From: Typha latifolia
Taxonomy: Eukaryota; Streptophyta; Magnoliopsida; Poales; Typhaceae
Assembly (NCBI GenBank): GCA_019914945.1
Contig: CM034107.1
Span: 11,222,001 to 11,286,000 of the forward strand
Length of the DNA stretch: 64,000 nt
Direction: 5' to 3'
Made by a program: the position numbers and the translations under genes. Below are positions 50,201 to 63,236 of the stretch, piece by piece; position 1 is the stretch's first letter, and the number at the start of each line of letters is the position of its first letter. The notes under the pieces are model-generated. The model worked only from the letters and a program-made list of their open reading frames with translations, had not been told where the DNA came from and did no database searches.

Positions 50201-50576
50201 ACCTAATGCACCTATGGTAGGATTTTTTTCTTGCCTATACACAAATTTTCCATGTCTTACATCTGTTTGTTGATACGCATCTTTACGCATCTTTTCTCAA
50301 GTGGCCCATTGTTATTTTGTTTAGTCGGAACAGCTTGCACAATGATTCTAATATTGTCATTGTATTTGCAGTTTGGGCAGCAGGTTATTCTTGGACAGCA
50401 TCGGCCAGTTTATTATATGCCGACCTATCCACAAGTAAGTAAAGTTAAATTTTCTGCCACTTTCTTTCGTTTTATGTGAGAATGTTCAATCTTCATCTAT
50501 GAGCTTGCGTCTTGTGCTGATACGGAGTTACCAATTTGCTTCACAGATGGCACCATACGGAGGGAGAAATTCTTAG
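44220..50576 (+). CDS. Ataxin-2-like PABP-interacting protein (CID3/CID4 type)
   Basis: Fourteen coding exons join in frame: 44220-44358, 44424-44585, 44779-44909, 45093-45280, 46359-46536, 46616-46852, 47712-47839, 48744-48813, 48939-48972, 49231-49523, 49667-49810, 50121-50216, 50372-50434 and 50547-50576, giving 630 residues. The ataxin-2 Sm-like domain is at about 62-142 (RLIYVMMHLIGHRVEVHVKN, then GIFHAADVDKDFGIVLKMA). The LsmAD domain begins at about 208 (NWDQFETNKTLFGVKSTFSE). A Ser-rich linker precedes the PAM2 motif KLNPNAKSFTPSASFRP (about 523-539), which binds the MLLE domain of poly(A)-binding protein. The C-terminus is Pro/Gln/Tyr-rich and probably disordered. Family members act in mRNA translation, stability and stress granules. 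CID3 and CID4 cannot be separated here. Several exons are tiny (30, 34, 63 and 70 bp). Confidence 0.93.
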
Positions 50577-51413
50577 TGAGATAATATGATATCTTCTCCA
50601 ACAGTAAACATGAACCTCTACTGAATGTGGCGCTAACCTGGAACCTACCATTGGAAGGATCATACGCCCATAGAGATTGACATCTTTATCAGAATGGTAC
50701 ACTGATGATTTAATGCGCCAAAAGATTCCAATAACTTCAGCAATCACCAGGTCTAGCATGAATTGTTTTATATAGTGAAAAGTTTGTAAATTATCACTCA
50801 CAATGGATCTCTTGATGACCGTGGAGACGAGCGTGAATGTTAATGACCCATAAGATCAGATTGTTACTTTTGCCTGCTTTGCTCTTGGATTCTTTCTTAT
50901 CTCGGAAAAGTATCACTTTTTTCATTCCAACTGGAACAGGAGCGATTGCGGGTTAGAATACTTAATAAAGTACTAATTCCGAATAGCACAGCAACTGAGG
51001 ATAATTGCCATCGTTGCAGTGTCCGCAAATCTGTTAATTACTGCCAGAGTATACCTCTTGCATTCAAGCAAGAATCTTGATCGCAATAAATCAGCTGCAT
51101 GAAATCCTGACCCCATTTAAAACCTAAATTTGCCACATATTTGTTATGTGTGAACATCTCTAGACTAGCAGTAGATCTGCAAGACTTAATTACACTTAAC
51201 AGAAAAAAGAAAGAAAGGAATGAATGTGTATACAGCTCACTAAACAAAAGAACTGCTGCCAGGAATTTTACATCATGCTACGATGAATATAAGTCTAGTA
51301 TAGGCTTAACACCCCACTCCAGGGAGACGTGATATTTAACTCTCTGGTCAAGTGAACCCTGTAGATTGATATGGTAATGCAGTAAGCTTCAAGCTGTCAG
51401 ATTCTAGCAATAG
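50577..51413. other. Convergent 3' flanks of CID4-like and FAM135-like genes
   Basis: The two genes end 837 bp apart, tail to tail. This space holds both 3'UTRs. No separate gene is seen. Confidence 0.6.
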
Positions 51414-54400
51414 TCAAAGGAATAACTCTGGGAAGGACCACATGATGAACTTGGCAAAAATGTCTGTCTCAAGAAACTCTATGTGAGCTGCTCGGCCAAT
51501 GATGGTATTCAAGTTCCTGCCCTGAGAAGATGTGTCAAAGTTCACATCACAGCGCATGAATACCCGCCTTTCAGATGAGGGTGCCCGTATCTGATCCAAG
51601 CAATTGTTTAACATTTCCATGAAGATCTCTCCCTTCTTTGAGTTATCCCAAGAAGAGGCATGGCATAGTTCGATTCTGGCTGAATGATAGGGGACATAAC
51701 CATCCTGAAAAGAGAAGCAAATAGTATAATTAGGGGAGCTGAACATTATGAGAAGTCTACTATATTTTTCATTCCAAACAATTAAATTGCATATCTTTAT
51801 GAAAATGTCAGACCAATCAAGTTGAAACACTACCTCACCGAACATGATAAATGTCAAGATAAGTATCCAAAATGCAAATTTTTTATGGTTTAAAGCCCCC
51901 AACATGTGCATCAATCTGGAAATGGCATCAACATAAAAGGCAACTGTGCTAAAACATATGCAGCAGGCAAATAAGAAAGTTGACAAATCATAACCAAAGA
52001 ACTGCGTATACTATGAAAAAATTGAACATTTCTGATTTGTGAAAGAAAATGCCACCTAAAAAATTGTATTATGACACTGAAACCATTTATTTTCTGTTTG
52101 TTTGATGACATGAAGAAGACCTTAAGAACAAATGGTTCTTAAAATTCGCAGAGTAACATAACAGCTAACAAAGATGTCAACAAGTGGCTTAGAACATGTC
52201 AACATAGGATCCTTAAAACTACATCTAAAGAATCTTTAATATGTGAGTAGGAGTTTCCATTTCATTTCATTGTTCTTTTCCTAATTTCTGAGAGCTGGGA
52301 CCATTATTAGTCAAGTGACAAAGGGTTGTTGACAGAGTTTCGTGGTTTTGCTCAAGCAGCTCAACATCTTTAAAACATTAGCAATTATTACACAAAGACC
52401 TTCCACTAAACAATACTACTACATTAACAGCATGGATTAGTAAAATTACTTCAACAAAAAAGAAGGGTGCCCAATAAAGAGTAGAGAAAGGAGGCTGTTT
52501 GGTCTGAAAGAGCAAACAAACCTCACCAACAACCAACAAACAACAACCAACAACCAACAATCAGATAATCAAGTAATATGCCTCTTGCAGAACAATATCA
52601 TTTGAGCTCTTCTCGAGAAAGACAAACTTCCAAATTTCAAAAGTGACCTGTGGCACAAAGTAGTACCTGTGGAGATGAAAACAGGATAGTGTTCTTGAAA
52701 TTCTCCAATGTCTTCTGCTGAAAAAACGATAAGAGAAGAAATCAACATCTTCGTGATGAAGTGGGTGAACTTGCTACCAACTGAATAGGACAAATATGAC
52801 ATTTTTTTATAAGCATCCCATCTTCCCTAATGCGTAAAAGACAATCCAATTATGGATCTCTTCCATTGACAAAAATAGATAGTTCAGAGAGGTTGGGTGC
52901 AGGATTCTTTAATCTCAGACAGATATCTACTTGATATTTTGTCACCGATACTAGTAGGATGATTAAATCAGGCTCAACCAATAAAGGGAAATATCCTCTT
53001 TAGTCTAGTTCTTTAATGTAAAAGGGAGAATAGACAGTCAATGAGATTGATATGTGAACAAGCTCAAATGACACTCAATAAACTTAGGATTGTGACAATG
53101 TCAATATTGCTAACTGGTTCTAATAAATGTCCTTGTAAAAAAGTGGCAACAGGACAATAAAGATTATTATTTGTACTAAGCTTGTATCCAAAATCTATGC
53201 TTAAATTACTCAGGACAACAACTAATATCATAATGACCAGTAACAAAAAGATAATGTGGTGGGCCTGGTGGCCTTGTAGGAGTACTTATAATATGTTCCA
53301 AATGAAATTATCAACAGAAATATTAAATGATTAAATTCACTAGCTAACTAAAAGATCAAGGGATCCTTGTAAACATAAGAATTGATTATAATATATGCAA
53401 ATTACTCATGCCGACTCTATAATCACAAGGGTACGGGTGCTGCTGAATCTAAAAAACCTCCAACCTACAAAACTGCTCAACAAGCTAGCTAATATATTTC
53501 CTGCATCCATGTAAGTGATTATTTTTAAGGTGGTTGTATTACCTTACACAGCTTGTAAAAGAAGGTATTCTGGAGATCTTGATCATCAGTGAAAGTGAGC
53601 TGATGAATGCATTGAGCTCCCTTAAGTTTCTTTAGAAGCCATAACCCAGAGTTGAACAACGAGTTTGAGCTGTACCAAAATCCCAAGTGTGGACCAGATA
53701 TTGACACATATGTAAATAGGTGCTTCAAGAAAGGTCCCATCATGCTCTCTGTTAAATTGGGAAGAGCTATTAGGGATTATGTCATAAGAGATATATCAGC
53801 ATTAATGTTCATCAAGGAATCTGGGAAATCTAGATAATAACCAGTTAAAGCACTTCTTATTATGATGTTTCCAATGGAATGCCCAACAAAACTAAGCTTT
53901 ATATCTTTGCAGCCACCATATCTTGCAAGCTTATCCATTTTCTTTCTAAGGAAAGCTACCACTTCCTCAGCCAACCTGCTACCCATTTCTCTGAAGTCTC
54001 CAGATGTTTTTTCTTCATTAGCCCTTGACATGAGACACTCAGCTCCAGGATCTAACAAAAGCCATTGATTCCGAACAAGCCTTAAATCCAGATGGTGTCC
54101 CTGTTTTGATGTAGATGGATAAAAATTCAACTGAGCCACATTCTGAATTATAAGTAATGGGTTTACACCACATATCAGAAAGAGATGTATTTGATACTGT
54201 AAGTTTTGCATTAGCAACAAACTTTAAGTTGAATCTTACAATATTACCATGCATGTTAAGGTACACATTAAGCCCAAGTTGTTTTACTCATTATAGAAGG
54301 AAATCATCAATTTTATCAATAGCTCCCCAGAAGATGGTATTGACAATATTTCATTTTTTTCCTGTCTACATAAAGGAACCATTTGGTCAATTACATTTAC

Positions 54401-57400
54401 ACGTCCATCACCTGCACATATGCATACTAGTTTACTTTAATTGTGTTTGAAATCTGCTTGAACATATTTGAGTCCTGAAGCAGAAGTGAAGCTCTAATAA
54501 AGCACTTATTTAACACAGTTTATTTGCAACAGCTTGAAGTTGCATTGTCTGGCTAACAGAGAGACTGAACCATGTCTGTTGGCATCGTGCTGACACTTGG
54601 CACATCAACATGTTCCCAATATTGTAGCAATTCAGCATTTGCAGCCATATTTCATCTGGTAATGCCAATTTCAATGGCAACCTATGATTCAAGTAATACT
54701 ACATTCCAAATACTTGGCTTTGGATAGGAAACAATGGCTAGAAAAGAGCTACCAAATTAGCGTAGTGGATGTAATGATTAAAGTTGCTTTATGTGCTTAG
54801 ATTAAAGTCATCCTAGATGTTATAAAGGCAGCCAACAAGCCAAGAGATTTCAAACTTAAAGGGACAGCAGAGAATACTAATAAGAATGATATAATAACTT
54901 GACATTCCGAAAGTTACCTATGCAGACAACTTAATACATCTAGTGGCATGTATAACATAATAGCTGCAACTTGGTTATATTTGTAGAAAGAAAATACATT
55001 TAATTAAACACAGCAACACTCGTTCAAGGCATGGCAGAAAACAACCGAAACTATATGATCATTAGACTACAGAAGTATATGGAGAACTTAATACTGTTCA
55101 AGGTTGAGAACTTGCCTGAAAACCATGAACAAAGACCACAACTTTCAATATACGACCATTTCTTTTACTGCTGCCAACTTTTGGTAAGATATATTCTCTA
55201 GGCCGTCTTGGCATCAAAGTATTTTCAGTCTGGTCCTGTGAGTGCAAATTGTCGCCAGAACCATGTTGTGGAACAGTCATCACATGTTGTTCTATGATAA
55301 CAATAGGAACATGTGAAGGATCACCAAAGATCTGCAAATCTTGAATAGAACTATTGTTTATCTGCAAAAGATGAACATCTTTTAAAATAAACTGTGGATA
55401 AAATATTCTAGCACAACAGATCCATTGAAAACACAACTATAACTGACCTTCATTTGTGCAATGCTTTTCCTATGAAGTTCAGCACGTGAAGATGCATTCT
55501 GTGCCGGCTGCACATAAAATTCAACTATTCAATAGTAATATATAACCTTAAAATGTTAGGTGACCAATAATAACAACAGGTATGAGGAAGCAGATTTTTT
55601 TTGTCAAGTGAAGCGGGCAATTTTCTTTCAAAAAGATAAAGAACTTTAGTCTTAAGACATAATTACATCCTCAGTGAACTTCCGTGAAACTATGGCTCTT
55701 CCCAGTGAGTTTCTGTTGGAAGAGTCATCGGTTCCACTTCTCAAGTAACGATGAGGAATATCGATCTTTGAATGAACTGTCCAAATTGACCATTCTGTTT
55801 TCCGATCAGTAGCCCAAACATCATATAAATACTCCAATATCTTTATTCTATTTGTCCTGCAGTGGGTAACACAAATTGGTCACAAAATTTTTGTGAAAAT
55901 AATAAGCTGCTTAAGGTTTGTTTAGTCAATTTTACTTCAACCTTAGTCCTTAAATGCTATTAGATTTTGTATAATGATGCATTAGAAAATAAGATAACAC
56001 AGACTATTTATCAAAAGAAATCTGCAAATGATACAATGAAAATTAGAACTGAAACTGACCGAAATGTCTAGTATTTCAACCAACCAAAGTTTTAAATTAT
56101 GAATTCCATTGCTTTAATATGAAATCCAAGATGCGGACGATTAAGAATCTCAAGAATATAGATCATCATACCTATGGAACATTAAGAATGCATTCCATAT
56201 AAATAAAAGTTGGCTGCCCACTGTTAGAAACATATCCAACAGCTCTTCCTTAGACAAGGTATAGAGCATGACATCATTATTAAAATCAATCATATCATCT
56301 GATTTCTGCACAAGAGAAAAGGAAAAGTAGAGAAAAAAGCATCATCTTTTATTGTTAACAGTTCAAAAGCATAAATGTAAACAAAAAAGAAAAAGAAAGT
56401 ATAGCTAGGATAAAAAAGATGAATGAAGTTGAATGTACCTCTGCAAAAGTTTGCAAAATACCAGCGAATTGCCCAACACCCATCTTCATCCCAGAACTTC
56501 GTGTAGTAGGTAATGCCCCTCTCAAAGAAGAATCAATCAACTCAAATTTACCAAGGTTTAGGTCAGCACTCCGTAGATCATCAATGGTCTGACCAATTGC
56601 TTCACTAAGGGTTTTAAGTTCTTCAAGGAGTAATTCCCGAGAAGTTACTAATGACTTGATAATTTCAATAGCTTTTGATCCCCACCCTTGACCCAATATC
56701 TGCAAATCAAGTATCAACATTTAGCAAATCTGATGAAGAAATGAAAAGATATCACTATGTGGTAACTTAGAAAGATAAGATCATAAGAATATACCTCAAA
56801 GATCAACATGAGTTATAAATAATTAGAATCAAGTAAGATCAACTGTAACTCATTTATAAGCATGATGATACATTTAAGAGGTTGGAATCTTAGAGGCATT
56901 CTTGTTTCACCTTGAAGTCACACTTTCATCAAAATCATAATGATGAGTTGACAGTTAGATGGGCAAAAAGTTGATCAGATGTAAATTTAAGCATCACAAT
57001 AATGCAAAGAGAGCATCCTTGGTCTTTCTCTCTCCAAAACGAGAAAAGACAAATATAGAGATTTTACAGAAACTAATTTAATTAGAGATCATTATTCAGA
57101 TAAATTGTTAGGAAGAGGGAATTTGATTGCCAAGATGAAGCATGCTCCCCAAGACATGAAATCAACATGTGCTGATGTACAGGTAAAAGTTAGAGCCATA
57201 GCTCAGTGATCGAACATCACAAAAGTATTTGAAAGCTTTGAAACCTAGAACCATTATTACTTTATTGAAATAATCCAGTTGCTTGTGCAAGACATGTGAT
57301 TACATTGTAAGCAGCCAATAGGAGTTAATAAGTGAGGGCTAATTAGGTTGGACATTAAAACCCTGTGCATATTACATGAGTTAACTAGTTAGATGGAACC

Positions 57401-60400
57401 AAAATTATTGGACCTGGGAACTTATCATGACAGCTTTTGTATTTAGTTTAGTTGTGAAAGGAGTAATGGCATGTCATATGGATAGTTTCTGATTATCCAA
57501 AGAAACCATCAGCCATTATGCACATGTGTGCTGATGCATATCCATGTCCTTCCATTGCAAGCATGCAGAAATTAATTTGCATGCAAAGAAGTTCCAAGAG
57601 AAAAGGGTAATATACATGCTTCAGTTCTTCTGAATCCGCACCACCAGCAATTTCCACCATGTGAGATACACTGCAATTCCCAAATATTCCCATCAATATT
57701 TATAAGGCATCCAAGAGAAAACATTAAAAATGAGCTTTATAACATAATCTTTTACAAACCTGGGTACCTTCAATGAAGAAGTAGTTCTGCCAGCTTTTAG
57801 AAAAGCAACGTGAATGGACAGGTCCACAAGCACTGCATGAAAAGCATCAAAATGTACGGGACAATATGCATGCAAACCAAGCAGTGCTCTAGGAGGAACT
57901 CTGAATTCATGTACTGCAGCCGGAAATGTATCAAAAGCAGCCGGCATTTCATAACTATGACATGAAGGAGAAAACATTTTCCCAATCATTTAGGAAAACT
58001 AAGAGAACAAAAGGTACTGTCTATAATAAAAAATTAGGATATCATAAAGTTTATTCGCTCACCCATTCTCCGGCAATGGAGCATACATAAGCTCGAACTT
58101 CAGTATAACAGCAGATGCTAGAGGGTCCTACACTAAAACAAATGGGTCATTAGAAGCACAAATGGAATTAATAATATGAGGATTGAGAAGAAAGTAAAGA
58201 GAGGGCCAACCTCATGCTCCGCAATAAGCAAGTTAAAAGAGACCATAACACACAGAAAAATATCCTGTCTAGCATACTTGATTCGGAAGGGCTGGGTGTG
58301 GAAACTGTAGTCGGCATCATCTATCCTCCAAATGCCCAATGCATCATCTGAGACAACATCCGGAGCTGCACAACCGACCTAACATGTTATCTATCAGCTA
58401 AAATCTAAACATGAAGAAAATTTAAGATAGTAGAACATTCGTCATAGTGTAACATTTTTATTTTTTTTAAAGTCATAGTGGAACATACTAACACTAAACA
58501 TTCCTTTAAACTGAACAAACAATATTAATCTACTCTCTATCACTTTAAATGACTCAAAATGGACATTGCGAACAATAGAATGTATTAGAGTTATTAGATT
58601 ATATATTATTTATTTATCTTATTTTACGGTGACCTTGTATAAATAGGGCTTAGCCCCCTCTTTCATCATCAATAAAATACATTCACCAAAATCCTCTCCT
58701 CTCCTCTCCTCTCCAAACTCATTTAGGTTTTGGATCTTCTATTGTTACATGATATCAAAGTTATTCAATCTCTAATGATCAGCCTCTAGATCATTTCTCT
58801 CCCAATAGTCTCTCCATCTCAACCATTGGATTTCATCTTCTTCAAATTATTTTTCCTCGCAGCCTTCACAAGCCCCGTTGGCATTGCCTTGTCCTCCTCG
58901 AGCGTCGCCACTCAAGCTTCTCCGGCAAGGCAGTCGTGTGGAGTCTGGAGCTTTTATCGTCGGAGTTTAGAGAGGCCAAGGAAGTCATTTCTCTGCTCCA
59001 ATGCACTGTCGATCTCCATTACTGCCAATGAGGCCATCTTCCAGTGGTTGTGTTGCCGATCGTCCCTTGGCTCTAGACTTAAGCTCAGTGAAGGTAACAT
59101 CCCTTGGCTCTCTTCTTTCATCTTCTTGCTTTAATTCATCTAGGCAGTGAAAACAAGGCAAGCCATTGAATGAAAACTAAAAATTATTTTTCTCACTCAC
59201 CAAGTGTTCAACGGAAGTTCACTCATCCACAACAGCACTATTCAAAGTTTTCGCTCACTAAATTTTCAACAAAAGTGTCAAGTGCAATAGAATTGTTTTT
59301 CAACAATCACCTACATAGTGTTTGATGAAAGTCCACCATGTTGAACCTCAAGTTTTTTGCAGACCTGTCCAAATTTGACGCCTACTTAGTAGCACGTCAA
59401 GGTTAGCCGCATTGTTCATTATATGTTTGACGAAAGGCCTGAGTCAGAAAATTTTGAAGCATCCACGAAGTGTTTGACATCTTCTAATGGCATCTTATGT
59501 TTTGCTGAAACGTGAGAGCCTTAGCTTTACTAATGCTTCTATTTGTGCCTCTGCTTTCTCTGGTATAACAAAATCTTAGATTTTTATTTTATTTTGGCGC
59601 CTCATATCATATGACTGACGACTCTTTCAATTTCATTACTCTCACCCCTACCTCCACCACCCTTTCTCGTGTTCACACTGCTGATGAAACTCATTATCAC
59701 ATCTCTCACATAAGTAGAGCTGGTCGATAAGGCTCGATCAAGCTCGGCTAAAAAATAAGCCAAGTCGAGCTTGATCTTTAAGTTTAGGCTCGAAATTAAA
59801 TTTGAGCCGAGCTTGATCTCAAGCTGGCTTGATCAAATCTGATTGATATATATATAACATGAGATAATATGAACCATTATATCTTTTGATCTAATGGCTC
59901 GGCTTCTCTCTCTTTATAGTTGAATTAGGACTTTATTTCAAGCTTGATTTAAGCCTCAATCAATTCAAGATTACTCATGCTCAAAAATAATTTAAATTGA
60001 TAAAGTCTGAAATTGCTAATTGAGTAGCTCGTTTAAGCTCGAGTTCACAATTGTCTCGAATTGAAATGATTTCAAATCAAGCTTTATCACAAATCTAGGC
60101 TCAAAATTAATTTTAATTCAAGCTTGATCAGAGCAATGCTTAATCAAGCTCGGCTCGTTTACACCCCCTACACATTAGTTACGTCGCCCCAACCACGAAT
60201 CATACTAGTCGTCTTACTTTATTTGATGTCTGGCTTATTCTCGATCTTACAATAAATCTTATTTTGTTACTTAGCTTTCTGACTCTAGTTACACCGTGTT
60301 ATTCTCTTCTACTTCTTTTTGCAGAACACGTCAACTGACCAAAGGATTGGGATCGATAGTCGGATTCATGAGCTCTACTATCTGGACCAGCTTCACCTTC

Positions 60401-63236
60401 CTCCACCAAATCTCAGTGTTTGTCTATCACTCCCCTATCTCCTTCAGACCGATCGCATCGACGTCTAGGTCATATATCGAGTCCATTGTCTCAAGACCTT
60501 ATTCAAATCTAGATCCTTAAGCAGTACCCATTTTTCCTGTTTGTCTTCTTATACTGGCTATAGGTTTGTAAAACACCAAGCACTTCCTTTTTCTATTACT
60601 GAGAGTATCTCTGATCCCCTTTGATCTTGTGCACTCTGACATTTGGAGTCCCGCTCCTTTTTTTCTGGTCTTGGTTTTCTCTATTATGTATAATTTAATG
60701 ATATTTCACTTGAATTTACCTCATGTGTCAACGCTCCGAGATATATCAAATCTATCATGATTTATCTTTTATAGTTCATACTCAGTTATGTCGATCTATT
60801 AAGATCTGACGATGCTCGAGAATACCTTTCCTCTGAGTTTTGTTCTATTCATGCTTCTGCCAGCACCCAATCTTAGCAATCGTATCCTTATACCCCTGCT
60901 CAGAATAGTGTTGCTAAACGAAAGCATTATCATCTTCTTGAGACTACTCGTGCTCTTCTCTTTAAAGCTTTTGTTCCTTGTTCTTATTGGGCTTATGCCC
61001 TTCTTACTTCTTTCTATCTAATCAATCGAACTCAATCTTCAGTCTTTGATAGTGTGACCCCGTACAAGCGTCTCTATGGTGCTTCACAATCTTATAGTTA
61101 TCTTCGTGCCTTTGGGTGCACCTGCTTTGTTCATCTTTTTCTAGATAAACGCAATAAGTTGTTCCCTCGAGCAGCTAAATGCGTCTTTCTAAGATATAGT
61201 CCAGAATATAAAGGCTATCATTGTTATGACATTTATGCTCGTCGTTTAGGATATTATGCCATATCACTTTTTTGGAAGAGACACCCTTCACATTCGATGC
61301 TTTGATTCCCTCAGACTTATCCGTTCTAGATTTCCCTACGCCTATCTTCTCTTCTGCCCGTTCGAATGTCCCTACCTCAGCTCTGCCCCTAACTTGCACT
61401 ATGATTCTCTACTCATATAGACTCCTTTATTATCACTCTCATCTGCCGCTCTAGATCGCTCTCACTAAGGTTCTAGCTTTTCCAAGTAAGTACCCCTATC
61501 TCATGACAACCCTGCCATATTTCTCTCGCAGATCTTGTCCCACTCTTACAACTAAGACTCTCTCTACTGGTAATCTCCCTCCGACTATCTCATATTCTAT
61601 TGTGATGACTCCTATACTCACTTGTCGTTATCTAGAGCGTGAGTATCACTTTTTCCGACCGTATGATTTTTTTTATCCTTCTTCTATATGTCAATGATAT
61701 GATTATCACCGGAGATGACTCGGTCGATATCCCCTCTCTTGAGGGGCATCATCAGCATCAGTTTGAGATGAAGGACTTTGATCCTCTTTGGTTGTCTTAG
61801 TAGAAGTATATTACAGACATTCTCAGTCGTGCCACCATCACTAATACTCATCCCATTACTACCTCAGTTAAGTTTCATGTAAAGCTTTGTTACAATGATG
61901 GTTAGCTTTTTCCAGATCCGACCAGATATCATCAATTGGTCGGGGGACTCGTCTATTTAACTATTACCTGGCCTGATATCTCTCATATAGTTGGTCTTGT
62001 CACTCAGTTCATACAGGTTCCTAGATCTGGCCCACTATGCGCTTTTATACATATTCTTTAATACCTTCGCGACATAATCACTCGCCCTCTTTTCATGTCA
62101 TGAATATCCAACTTGCTCCACTAGCTTATTTCGATGCAGATTATGCTAGTGATAGGTCTGATCGGAAGTCTACTATTAACTTCTGGCACTTTTTAGGAGT
62201 ATCTATGATTTCTTAGCATAGCAAGAAGTAGAATATGGTCTCTCTTTAGTACTGAGTTAGAGTATCATGCTATGTGCACGGTGACTAACGAGATTGGTTG
62301 GTTCCACCTCCTAAGTGATATAAGTGTTACCTTACCCTTCCAACCCCCCCTTCATGTCGACAATAGTGGAGCTAAAAAACTTACTAAAAATCTTATTTTT
62401 CATAAGAGGACAAAACATATTGAAATCGATATCCACTAGACTCGCCAAAAGTACTGAGCAAGAATCATTTCGCTCCATCGGCACAACATTAAGGAGCAGA
62501 TCGTCAACTTCTTCATAAAGTCTCTTCTCCTAATAGGCTAATACCCTTTGAGCATTTAGTTAGCAAACTCTTAGTTTATGATCCACCTTAAGTTTGAGGC
62601 GTATTAGAGTTATTAGATTATATATTATTTATCTATCATATTTTATGGTGACCGGCTTAGCCCTCTCCTTCATCATCAATGAAATACATTCACCAAAATC
62701 CCATCCTCTCCTCTGTTCTCACTTCTCAGTTTGGATAATCTATTATTACATAATGCTATAATGCTAGTAAATAACGAAGTAATATAGTCATAAAGGCTTT
62801 GAGACATACTAGTTGCAATAAGGAACACAAATGTTTCCTAAATTGCATTATTTCTAAACAAGATAAGAAAATATACCTTCGTACTGCACAACTCTCGCTG
62901 GAGTTCCACGAGATTCCCGGGTACCGTCCTCCCATCTTGCAGTAATCTTTATCTGATACCATCTGCAGACGCAATCATCACGATTACCACCAAAGAACAC
63001 AAACGATTGAAACCCGCAGGAAATTCACAACTAAAAAGTTTTTTTTTTTAATCTTCCTAGAATTACCCCTGCTGGAAGAGATCAAGATTATGGAAGCGGT
63101 GAATATAAATGGCGATCTCGTGCACGGTCTCCAACATATCCGGCTGCCGGAACAAAGCAGCCCTCGCACCGAGCAATCTCTTCGACGGCGAGCTCTTCGG
63201 ATTCAAGCCGACGAGGCTTCTCAGCCGCCGAAACAT
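51414..63236 (-). CDS. FAM135-like putative serine esterase (DUF676/DUF3657)
   Basis: Fifteen exons join in frame: 63236-63067, 62962-62877, 58365-58211, 58127-58063, 57954-57760, 57670-57616, 56699-56439, 56305-56172, 55856-55667, 55507-55448, 55361-55116, 54100-53842, 53748-53543, 52717-52667 and 51704-51414, giving 807 residues. The N-terminal half matches the FAM135 region (ETVHEIAIYIHRFHNLDLFQ; YEMPAAFDTFPAAVHEFRVP). The C-terminal third is an alpha/beta-hydrolase: VVVFVHGFQ, the nucleophile elbow GHSIGN with S614, and PQDGYVPYHSARIE with D712 and H718 as likely remaining catalytic residues. It is predicted to be a soluble lipase or esterase; the substrate is unknown. Exon 11 ends CAG|GCAAGT, a GC-AG intron. 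Intron 2 (about 4.5 kb) contains an antisense copia element, yet both its splice sites are intact. Confidence 0.92.
58581..58749 (+). repeat. 5' LTR of the copia element
   Basis: 169 bp, begins TG and ends CA (TGTATTAGAGTTATTAGATT ... ATTGTTACA), with TATAAATAGGG inside as a likely promoter. About 85 percent like the 3' LTR. Confidence 0.88.
59715..60170. mobile_element. Nested non-autonomous hAT-like element
   Basis: A 456-bp insert that breaks the copia coding line. It begins TAGAGCTGGTCGA and ends CGTTTACACCCCCTA. The minus-strand end TAGGGGGTGTAAACGAGCC is a common plant hAT-type terminus. It is rich in subterminal AAGCTCGGCTCG-type words in both orientations. It is flanked by an 8-bp near-duplication, CACATAAG (59707-59714) and CACATTAG (60171-60178), the target-site length of hAT transposons. 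The copia frame resumes on the other side. Confidence 0.82.
62600..62750 (+). repeat. 3' LTR of the copia element
   Basis: 151 bp. It shares TTAGAGTTATTAGATTATAT and TTCATCATCAAT(A/G)AAATACA with the 5' LTR. The first base pair has changed from TG to CG, and about 18 bp around the TATA region is deleted. A purine-rich AAGTTTGAGG precedes it as a polypurine tract remnant. Confidence 0.88.

Larger units (their letters stand above)
58581..62750 (+). mobile_element. Degenerate Ty1/copia retrotransposon inside a FAM135 intron
   Basis: LTR-bounded element in opposite orientation to its host gene. Order: 5' LTR, primer site TGATATCAAAG (about 58750, near the tRNA-iMet type used by copia), a region with no clear gag, a protease-like stretch (about 59600-59700), integrase remnants (about 60180-61300), reverse transcriptase with a YVNDM motif in the YVDDM position (61687-61701), RNase H remnants (about 62125-62300), then the 3' LTR. 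The protease-integrase-RT-RNase H order is that of copia. Stop codons and frameshifts are frequent throughout, so it is inactive. It is interrupted by a hAT-like element at 59715-60170. Confidence 0.9.

Noticed and set aside
53652..54450. Plus-strand frames opposite the FAM135-like hydrolase exons
   Set aside because: They overlap exons whose minus-strand translation contains the GHSIGN elbow and joins in frame.
60812..61305. A functional copia polyprotein
   Set aside because: The integrase and RT stretches are split by many stops and frameshifts, so this is a relic.
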